A stretch of DNA of 42,111 bases from a virus, in IMG/VR virus record IMGVR_UViG_3300022745_000066, positions 1 through 42,111 of that record; one strand, given 5' to 3'. The notes beneath the pieces were generated by a model. That model ran no database searches and was not told the origin of the DNA. It was given only the letters and a program-made list of their open reading frames with translations. Position numbers and translations under genes: made by a program. Of this stretch, positions 7,301 to 13,826 are shown one piece after another (the first letter of the stretch is position 1; every line of letters starts with the position of its first letter).

Positions 7301-9144
7301 CCATGGAGTCGGCGCAGAGCAACCTGGCTGAGAACACCGCCAAGTCGATGATCGACCGACTTGAGAAAGAGACCAAGGCGCTCAACGACAAGTCGGAAGC
7401 CTTGCGCCGCAACATCTCCCTTGAGGATTTGCTGCGCGAGCGTGACATCGGCAAGGCAAAGTCTGACGCCAAGTCGTCCAGAGAGGCCCTGCAAGCAAAG
7501 CGTGACCTAGCTGACCTGCCGTCTATCGGTAATGACCCGTTCAGCGCCAGCACCGGGTACAGCCGGACTCCAGGGGCCAAGGCAGAACTGGACGCACAGA
7601 TCGCGGACTTGATCGACCTTGAGAAGAAACTCGATCTACAGATCGCTGGGCACAAGCTGGCCTCCAAGCAACTCGCTGAGGACACCAAGTACAACCAGTC
7701 GCTCAACGCGCCCAAAAACAAGTTCGGCAATCTGTCTCTGAAGGACAACATTACCGGAGCGCCGTACCTTGGGTACGCCAAGAAGGACTTGTCCTCGGCC
7801 TTGCAGGAGATCTCCAGCTCGTATGCGTCCCAGCGCCGCTTGATCGACGCTGAAGAAAAGGCTGGTCTTCGCACTCACGCGGAGGCAGTGGCGGCCAGCG
7901 TAAAGTCCATCGAGGATGAGTACAACGAGAAGGTTTCTACCATCAACCAAGGTACGGCCAAAGAGCTGGAAGCCTTGGGCAAGATGAAGGTCAAGGATCT
8001 GGCCGCTGCCAAGGAAGCCATCTACAATGCGCAGGGCAAGGCGCTGCGAGACGCCTCCCGCGTCGAGGACGAGCGTGCACAGATGGCTCGGTTGGAAGAC
8101 CTCAAGCGTTATCGGGAAGCCACTACAGGCGAGTACAACAAGATTGTGCTGGCCATGGACAAGCACGATGCACAGCTTGCAGAAAACGCCTTGCCTACAG
8201 TGTTTACCGCTGGCATGACCGACATCGAAGCTGCCGGGGCGAAGGCCAAGATTGAGTACCTGAAGAAGTACGCGGACGAGCTGGCGGGCTACAACAAAGT
8301 GGTGACCGAGGCGCAGAACAACGAGCGCATGTGGTCCAAAATCCTGGCGGATAGCGAGACGGCCAGCAACCGCACGTCATGGGAAGACTCGGTGGACAAT
8401 CGCATCAAGGCGGAAGCCAACAAGCAGGCCCTAATCCAGCGCCGCGACACCGGGGCCGAGATGGCCAAAGTCAATGCGATGAAGGCCCAACGCGAAAATG
8501 ACATCAAGCAGTTCACAGCGGACACCAGCACGGCGTTGACCAGCTCGATCACCACCAGCTTGCTCAAGGGCGGCAAGGAAGGTGGCCAGAAGCTGCGCAA
8601 CTACTTGCAAGAAGCCTTGCTGGAGCGCCCACTCACTGTGATCGTCAAGGGCATGATGGACAACCTGCTCGGCGGAGTCGGTAATGGCATCATGTCTACC
8701 CTTGGCGGGTCTCTGGCCAAAGGCGATATTGGTGGGGTGTTCTCCAGCTTACTTGGGGGCAGCAGCTTCCAGTCCTCCATGGTCAGCAGCAGCGTGGCCA
8801 TGGCTGAAGAAACCAACGCGGCCTATAACCTACTCTCCCTGACTGGCCTCGCATCCGGGGGCTCCGTGAACCCTCGGTCGGTCTATGAAGTGAACGAGCG
8901 CGGTACCGAGTTGCTCTCCATGGGCGGCCGAGACTACCTGATGACTGGTGCAAATTCCGGTGTCATCACCCCAGCCGATAAACTTGGCGGCGTAGGTGGT
9001 GTTACCATCTCGCAGAATCTGGTGGTCAACATCGACAGCCGGTCAGACCAAGGCCAAATCCGGGCGCTGGTTGGGCAAGCTGTGCAGGCGGGCAACGCCC
9101 GCCTGGTGGACCAACTTGAACAATCTGGAGCCCTACAGCGATGA
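4309..9144 (+). CDS. Tail tape measure protein
   Basis: This encodes 1611 residues, by far the longest gene, in the usual place after the chaperones; its length sets tail length. The N-terminal third is helical and repetitive: the unit beginning YAQMDP and ending near AAAKATGSL occurs three times (about residues 208-465), and a preceding block RRQMRGEDAARALLNLDPKN occurs twice. Residues of about 500-840 match the TP901-type tape measure core (GMRTLALAGQNA, SSGGTALRNM, MSERGGKQIV). Hydrophobic segments near residues 870-1000 (ADVLALVGATWVALKLSMFA; FLPVIGVAIAAWQLYDLF) probably enter the host membrane. Coiled-coil follows, then a Gly-rich C terminus. No good ribosome-binding site is visible. Confidence 0.9.
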   Translation: MTTSVEITQNAVALERIADAIDKITTNSNRMTKSQGATRTAVTESREAIMQMATAMNNMSSGVAGMTRSIEALASTFVVTFGQMGTQISNQIANSLGNVRTPAAKAGSDAGKEFADGFKASSWSAADAFGLKLPAKIEKYARSSASVFLKSFGDEISAPTLDARRQMRGEDAARALLNLDPKNIRKSVRSSAEVFAEALRQETLDNKYAQMDPSAQFRVQGRILRGLDAGQSADTLSQSFGQSAVAAAKATGSLANLNAETSRFARIQAEVKAATDAATGSYTTMSQRLRLSLDDRYAQMDPRAQFRVQGRVLRGLDAGQSADTLSQSFGQSAVAAAKATGSLANLNAEISRFVGIQAQVQAATDARRQMRGEDAARALLNLDPKNLRKSVRSSAEVFAEALRQETLDNKYAQMDPRAQFRVQGRVLRGMDAGQSADTLSQSFGQSAVAAAKATGSLSNLSAQVESLSAKKAKMAPLTQLTNTNLQSFALNANDARSAARGLASGFDLLWLTWGRMGPLLAGAAISNAFVQTIKQGSEVNHTLETMRVLAQYTTADTAALTSQMLEMARSGPIGPQAVAEGMRTLALAGQNATDASYAIRDVLNLSVAGDVDTKKAAEALTGIATAFNLDARSFSYVGDVIAKTAATSKASVESITEAMKTASVVHTEYGISLEDVALGVAMLNNLNIGGSSGGTALRNMYVDMAGRSKAAQDAMDKLGFKALDDDTKKFKDLLTLAEEYTVAINKIGDAQERQRLRHTLMSERGGKQIVAVADALSKPAEDQKKYGGMNRAQEMRAEIEDHFGFMAQAAAELALTSKNQMLSVTSSWQAALVEAFTAAQPYILDVSTRLREMFQSSEMQSGLQKLIVGIGETIVFLVKWADVLALVGATWVALKLSMFAGSQFTQLAMGIQTSTSAMLGLKTAVDMTAMSKMNMAQQVTTVGAAMTTAATGTSAFATAMTTAATGIASAIAWISRFLPVIGVAIAAWQLYDLFSGKAMESAQSNLAENTAKSMIDRLEKETKALNDKSEALRRNISLEDLLRERDIGKAKSDAKSSREALQAKRDLADLPSIGNDPFSASTGYSRTPGAKAELDAQIADLIDLEKKLDLQIAGHKLASKQLAEDTKYNQSLNAPKNKFGNLSLKDNITGAPYLGYAKKDLSSALQEISSSYASQRRLIDAEEKAGLRTHAEAVAASVKSIEDEYNEKVSTINQGTAKELEALGKMKVKDLAAAKEAIYNAQGKALRDASRVEDERAQMARLEDLKRYREATTGEYNKIVLAMDKHDAQLAENALPTVFTAGMTDIEAAGAKAKIEYLKKYADELAGYNKVVTEAQNNERMWSKILADSETASNRTSWEDSVDNRIKAEANKQALIQRRDTGAEMAKVNAMKAQRENDIKQFTADTSTALTSSITTSLLKGGKEGGQKLRNYLQEALLERPLTVIVKGMMDNLLGGVGNGIMSTLGGSLAKGDIGGVFSSLLGGSSFQSSMVSSSVAMAEETNAAYNLLSLTGLASGGSVNPRSVYEVNERGTELLSMGGRDYLMTGANSGVITPADKLGGVGGVTISQNLVVNIDSRSDQGQIRALVGQAVQAGNARLVDQLEQSGALQR
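4798..5712 (+). repeat. Direct repeats within the tape measure gene
   Basis: Two long copies begin at 4801 and 5410 (offset 609 bases, 203 codons) and are nearly identical at the DNA level. A third, shorter copy starts around the TAC at 5197 (equivalent TAC codons at 4930 and 5539). All offsets are multiples of three, so the frame is kept. The repeat uses codons such as TTA, CTA, AGA and ATA more freely than the flanking gene. The near-identity suggests recent duplication, which would lengthen the tail. Confidence 0.85.
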
Positions 9145-9755
9145 CCATTTTGAGCTTCCCTTCCACCCTACGAGTGAGTAACATGCGCTGGTCTCGCATG
9201 TCACAAGACGTGGTGCACCGAAGCATATTCGGCGTACAAGGCATCAACGGCGGATACCCGCTGTGGAAGGTCGCTGTCACGTTCGACCAGTTGACGAGTG
9301 CCGAGTCTGGCCCGTACCAAGCCCTGCTGATGCAGCTTGAGGGGAACCGTAACCATCTCGCCCTGCACAACGTCGGTCGCCCAGCCCCCATAGGGACCAT
9401 GCGCGGAAGCCCAACCCTAGCCAGCCCACTTGCTGCGGGGGTCTCCAGCATGGACATCACTGCCGGGGCTGGGCAGGCCAACACAACCCTAAAGGCCGGG
9501 GACTACCTGGGGCTTGGCTCTGGGTACGACCGCCAAGTCGTGATGGTCACTTCCGACGTCACCTTGTCGGGCACCGGAACGGCCACGGTGAGCTTTGCCC
9601 CGGCCAACCGCACGGCCCGGGTGACGACCGACCCGGTGGTGTGGGACAAGCCCACCGCCTTGTTTCGGCAGCAGCAGCCAGAGCTTGGATGGGACTACTC
9701 CACGGTGGTAGTGAGCGGCTCGGCCCTCGACCTGCTCGAAGACTGGAGAATCTGA
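9141..9755 (+). CDS. Minor tail protein at the tail tip (distal tail-like)
   Basis: This encodes 204 residues and overlaps the tape measure stop (ATGA). The segments VSNMRWSRMSQ and HRSIFGVQGINGGYPLWKVAVTFDQL look like a beta-rich tip protein, as does the end ELGWDYSTVVVSG. It is followed by two further tail-tip genes and a J-like protein, matching the lambda M-L-K-I-J order in spirit. I infer a baseplate or tail-tip scaffold role; no enzymatic motif is visible. Confidence 0.55.
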   Translation: MTILSFPSTLRVSNMRWSRMSQDVVHRSIFGVQGINGGYPLWKVAVTFDQLTSAESGPYQALLMQLEGNRNHLALHNVGRPAPIGTMRGSPTLASPLAAGVSSMDITAGAGQANTTLKAGDYLGLGSGYDRQVVMVTSDVTLSGTGTATVSFAPANRTARVTTDPVVWDKPTALFRQQQPELGWDYSTVVVSGSALDLLEDWRI

Positions 9756-9756
9756 C

Positions 9757-10344
9757 GTGTTCACGCTCACCACGGCGCAGCAAAATGCGCTGTCTGCCCA
9801 GTACATCAGCGTAGCCTTCTTCGCAGAGCTGGAGTTCCGGGCGGCCACCATCCGATTCACCACATGGAACCAGAGCTTGGTCTGGAGTGGTAACACTTGG
9901 ATTGGTGCTGGTACGTTGAGCGCCATCAACGATGTCAAGGAGATGGTGAAGCTGGAATCTTCTCCTATCGACTTGACGCTCAATATCGCTGACCCAGCCA
10001 TATTGGCCCTGACCTTGGTTCCGGCTACGGATTACCGTGGCAAGAACGCCCGGCTGTACATCTGCCCCATGGTAGATGGTGTGCTGGTTGATGTGCCTGT
10101 CATGTGCTGGAACGGCACCTTGGACCAGATGGTGGTGGACGTAGGCAAGGATGGCGGGGGATCGGTGACGGTACGGTGTAAGCCTTCGGCTGACCGGTTG
10201 CAGCGTCCGCGCAACCTGCGCCTGAACAACATCACCCACCAGAACTTGAGTCCAGGCAGCTTGGGTATGGTGTATCAGGCTGACCTGCTTGCCAACCCAC
10301 AGCTATGGCTCTCCAAGAAATTCCAGAAATCGGGATTGGTGTGA
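9757..10344 (+). CDS. Tail-tip protein (lambda L / DUF2163-like position)
   Basis: This encodes 195 residues from the GTG at 9757, one base after the previous stop; the sequence GGAG upstream (GACTGGAGAATC) supports it. It contains a beta-rich segment (SPIDLTLNIADPAILALTLV, then YRGKNARLYICPM) and ends near PRNLRLNNITHQ. Proteins with this pattern sit before NlpC/P60-like tail proteins and are thought to form part of the hub under the central fibre. No Cys cluster is seen, so an iron-sulfur hub as in lambda L is not supported. Confidence 0.55.
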   Translation: MFTLTTAQQNALSAQYISVAFFAELEFRAATIRFTTWNQSLVWSGNTWIGAGTLSAINDVKEMVKLESSPIDLTLNIADPAILALTLVPATDYRGKNARLYICPMVDGVLVDVPVMCWNGTLDQMVVDVGKDGGGSVTVRCKPSADRLQRPRNLRLNNITHQNLSPGSLGMVYQADLLANPQLWLSKKFQKSGLV

Positions 10345-10715
10345 AACTAGACCAGTACCTAATGAGCAAGCTCTATACCCCGTTCGAGTGGGGTGTACAC
10401 GACTGCGTGATGTTCGCATCGGGGTGGGTATCGTACCGCACTGGCAGGCACGTTCTGTCCGACTTGCCTCAGTGGGACAACAAGGTCGCTGCCATGCGGG
10501 TGATCGCATCCGTTGGTGGTCTGGAGTCTGGGGTGTCTGCCAGACTTGGCCCCAAGCTGCGGACGTCTCCCAAAGACGGAGACCTGGCCCTGCTTCCAAG
10601 TACACTTGGAGGTATGTGTATCGTATCAGGCCCCTACGTGATTGGTGTTTCCATACCTTCTGGATTCCAGTTCTACCCACAATCCGCTGCTTCGGCGTTC
10701 TGGAGTCTCAATTGA
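10341..10715 (+). CDS. NlpC/P60-like (DUF6950-type) tail assembly protein
   Basis: About 124 residues from the GTG at 10341, which overlaps the previous stop (GTGA). An ATG at 10305 in the same frame would add 12 residues, and I cannot exclude it. The motif FEWGVHDCVMFASGWVS places a Cys after His-Asp in the way of NlpC/P60-related cysteine peptidases, and GDLALL in the middle resembles their 'GDi' strand. Such proteins (lambda K type) are linked to tail-tip assembly and local peptidoglycan cutting at infection. A second catalytic His is not obvious, so activity is uncertain. Confidence 0.6.
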   Translation: MKLDQYLMSKLYTPFEWGVHDCVMFASGWVSYRTGRHVLSDLPQWDNKVAAMRVIASVGGLESGVSARLGPKLRTSPKDGDLALLPSTLGGMCIVSGPYVIGVSIPSGFQFYPQSAASAFWSLN

Positions 10716-13700
10716 AGGCGGTGTTCCTGCTCCTGTTGGCCCTGCTGCCGGGTTCGGCCTTTGCCGTTGAAGCGGCGGTAGTTTCCGAGATTGCCAGCTT
10801 CTTCTCCACTGTGGCTGCGTTGGGCGTGACCTACGGCCAGATAGCTTTCATGATCGGGGCGACTCTGTATGGCAACGCCCAGCAGAAGAAAGCCAAGGCA
10901 GCCCTGGCCGCCCGTGTAGCCGCCGCGCAGGCAGCAGCCATTGCGTCGCTTCAGGACCGTACGGTCACCAATGTGACCACCGAGCAATACTACCGCACCA
11001 TTTATGGCAAAGACATGGTGGGCGGTAACGTGGTGGCAATCTTCAGCAGCGGGTCCCACGATGAGTTCAAGCACCTCGTTGTAGAGATGGCGGCCCACGA
11101 AATAACTGCTTACCATGAGATATACATAGCTGACAAGCTGGTTGGTGATCTTACTGGTGACGGTTGGGTGTACAACGGCGTATACTACAATGGTACTAAC
11201 GAGTCTATCTCGGAGATTATGTACCAAGTTGACACTTGGACACTACCAAGTAACTACGTTCCCGGCTCAGTATCAGTACGTAGGAACGAAGATGGATATA
11301 CAGTACCCGTAGACTTTACCATTTCAGGTACTTTAGTTACTATTAACCCAAGTGTATACCGTATTATTGATACTTATACCATCAGTTATAACTACATTGG
11401 TAGCTTAAGTAGTACAAGTGGGTCTACGTCTAACTCCAAACTCAACATACAGAAGCACCTTGGTACGCCAGGGGAGCCTGCTGATGCGTACCTTAGAAGC
11501 ATCCTACCAACCAAATGGACAGCCGACCACACCCTTCCCGGCCACGCTTACTTGGTCATCACCCTGAACCTGACCCAGCCCGAGTTCCAGAACGGCGTAC
11601 CGTCCGTCAAGGCTTTGATCTCTGGGAAAAAGCTGTACGACCCCCGCACAGGCGTCACGGCTTGGAGCGACAACCCTGCTCTGGTGATTCTGGACTACCT
11701 ACGCGGCCCGTACATCGGTGTGCCGGACGTGTCCATCCCCATGAGTGACTACTCGGCCGCTGCCAATGACTGCGATGACATGGTGGGCACACCCACACGC
11801 AAGCGCTACACATTCAATGGTGTGGTGACAGCGGGAGAGGCACCGAAGAAGATCCTTGAGCTAATGGCTGACGCAATGGCGGGCACTCTGGACGCTACCA
11901 CTTGGAGCGTCTACGCTGGAAAGTACCGCGCACCTGTTGTAGCGTTACAACAGGATGCGATTGTTGGTTCTCTAGCCGTCAATGCAGGCCCCGGCTTGGT
12001 GGATGTGTACAACTTGGTTCGCGGCCGCTACTCCAGCCCGGCCAACCAGTATGTCCCGACGGACTACACCCCGTACACCAACGCGGCGTACAGGTCTGCT
12101 GATGGAGAAGAACTCGCCATCGACGTGGACTATCCCTACACGAACAACGTGCAGGGTGTGCATGACCTGGCACGCATAAGCATGGAGGACACGCGCAACG
12201 CGTTGTCCATCACGGCAGACTTCTCTTATGCAGCCTGGCGCTTGCGCCCCGGCGACCGCCTGACCTTGACCTTACCTTTGTTCGGCATGACCAACAAGGT
12301 GTTCAGGGTGCTGGACAAGTCGTACAAGGTTGGGGAGCCTATCAAGCTGGCCTTGAAAGAGGACGACCCAACCATCTGGGATCAAGCAGATGCTATTGTG
12401 GAGGATGAGACGCCCAATACAGGCTTGCCAGACCCGTTCTCCATCCCCTTGGTACAAGGTCTGGCCGCCGAGTCTGGGGAAGCTGTGCTGCTGGTGCTTG
12501 GGTCAGGTGACATTGTGTCCCGTCTAAAAGTATCGTGGCAGCAGACCAGTTACCTCGGTGCGTCTTTCGTCGAAGTACAAGCCAAGAAGACAGTCACCAA
12601 TACGTGGGAATCCGTGACCATGGCCATGTCGAATGGCTCCACGTACTTCTCTGGTGTGCAGGACGGGGAGTCATACACCATTAGAGCCCGAGTCTTCAAT
12701 GCGACTCTCGGTATCAGCGGGGATTGGTCGTATCTCACCCACACAATCATCGGCAAGTCTTCCCCACCGCCCGATGTACCAACCTTGACGATCTATGGCA
12801 CCACCTTGGCCTGGACTCCAGTGTCCGTGCTTGACCTGCGTGGGTACCAAGTCCGGTTCCACGTAGGGAACAATATCAACTGGGCCAGTGCCACGCCCAT
12901 GCACTCTGGCTTCCTGACCGAGACTCCCTACAGCATGACCACCATGCCGACCGGCCCGGTTACGATCCTCATCAAGGCGGTGGACACCAGCGGAAACGAG
13001 TCCGTCAACCCAACGTACATCATCACTGACCTCGGAGACGCTGCTCTGGCCAACGTGCTGGTTACCTTCGACCTAGATGCTTTGGGCTACCCTGGTACGA
13101 TCACAGGTGGGTCGATCTCTGGCGGTGACATTGTTGCAACTTATCTGGACAGTTTCTACGGGCCGGACAACGACAGCTTCTACCACTCCGACACTGGAGG
13201 CGGCTCCACGATCGGGGACAACTACCCGTTCTATGACCCAACATCCTGGAGCGAGGTGGTGTACACCACACTTGGGTATGTCCCATCGGCCATCTTGGCT
13301 GGCAGCAACGCCACTCTGCTATTGACGACTGAGGGTGCGGCCACCACCACGATCGAGTACCGAATCATCGGTCCAGTCTCTTTCTTTGGGCTGGACGCCG
13401 CCAGCTTCTATGGCCCGTCTAACTCCGACAGCTTCTACAGGGCGAGCAATGATCCCACCTATGTGGATGCTACCCCATGGGCACCTTGGCCCGGGCAGAT
13501 TCCTGCCACTGCTGACGTGTACCAGTTCCGTGTCACCTTGACTCCCTCGACCGTACAGCCCAAGATCACCTACATGGCGTTCGTGATCGACGCTCCGGAT
13601 GTTGAGGAACAAGTGAACGACTTGCCCATCAGCGCCAGCGGAACTATCATCCCGCTGACCCGCAACTTCACCAAAGTCGTCAACATTCAAGCCACCCTGC

Positions 13701-13825
13701 AAGCAAACTTGTCCGGTGGCGAGACCGTGGAGATTGACAAGATCAGCAGGCTGGTCAAGGTGTACAATTCTTCCCACGTCGCAGTGTCCGGCGCGACCGT
13801 GGATTTGACTGTCAAAGGATATTGA
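10712..13825 (+). CDS. Central tail protein, lambda J-like host specificity protein
   Basis: This encodes 1037 residues. The TTG at 10712 is chosen because GGAG (10702-10705) lies six bases upstream and the TTG overlaps the previous TGA (TTGA); the frame stays open to 10289, but that part overlaps the NlpC-like gene. The N terminus KAVFLLLLALLPGSAFA looks like a signal peptide. The core includes IQKHLGTPGEPADAYL and HAYLVITLNLTQPEF, typical of J-type hubs. Fibronectin-III-like segments lie near residues 585-780 (SYTIRARVFN; GPVTILIKAVDTSGNES). Two SFYGP-type repeats follow. It probably forms the tip that contacts the receptor. Confidence 0.75.
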   Translation: MKAVFLLLLALLPGSAFAVEAAVVSEIASFFSTVAALGVTYGQIAFMIGATLYGNAQQKKAKAALAARVAAAQAAAIASLQDRTVTNVTTEQYYRTIYGKDMVGGNVVAIFSSGSHDEFKHLVVEMAAHEITAYHEIYIADKLVGDLTGDGWVYNGVYYNGTNESISEIMYQVDTWTLPSNYVPGSVSVRRNEDGYTVPVDFTISGTLVTINPSVYRIIDTYTISYNYIGSLSSTSGSTSNSKLNIQKHLGTPGEPADAYLRSILPTKWTADHTLPGHAYLVITLNLTQPEFQNGVPSVKALISGKKLYDPRTGVTAWSDNPALVILDYLRGPYIGVPDVSIPMSDYSAAANDCDDMVGTPTRKRYTFNGVVTAGEAPKKILELMADAMAGTLDATTWSVYAGKYRAPVVALQQDAIVGSLAVNAGPGLVDVYNLVRGRYSSPANQYVPTDYTPYTNAAYRSADGEELAIDVDYPYTNNVQGVHDLARISMEDTRNALSITADFSYAAWRLRPGDRLTLTLPLFGMTNKVFRVLDKSYKVGEPIKLALKEDDPTIWDQADAIVEDETPNTGLPDPFSIPLVQGLAAESGEAVLLVLGSGDIVSRLKVSWQQTSYLGASFVEVQAKKTVTNTWESVTMAMSNGSTYFSGVQDGESYTIRARVFNATLGISGDWSYLTHTIIGKSSPPPDVPTLTIYGTTLAWTPVSVLDLRGYQVRFHVGNNINWASATPMHSGFLTETPYSMTTMPTGPVTILIKAVDTSGNESVNPTYIITDLGDAALANVLVTFDLDALGYPGTITGGSISGGDIVATYLDSFYGPDNDSFYHSDTGGGSTIGDNYPFYDPTSWSEVVYTTLGYVPSAILAGSNATLLLTTEGAATTTIEYRIIGPVSFFGLDAASFYGPSNSDSFYRASNDPTYVDATPWAPWPGQIPATADVYQFRVTLTPSTVQPKITYMAFVIDAPDVEEQVNDLPISASGTIIPLTRNFTKVVNIQATLQANLSGGETVEIDKISRLVKVYNSSHVAVSGATVDLTVKGY

Positions 13826-13826
13826 A

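Noticed and set aside
6213-7874. A 553-codon frame on the minus strand inside the tape measure gene
   Set aside because: It mirrors a strongly coding plus-strand gene with GC-rich third positions, has a Ser/Ala/Arg-rich nonsense composition, and shows no domain or ribosome-binding site.
10289-10711. Upstream extension of the J-like frame to an ATG at 10289
   Set aside because: It overlaps the NlpC/P60-like gene in another frame, its composition (many Arg, Trp, Ser) is not protein-like, and a better start with ribosome-binding site exists at 10712.
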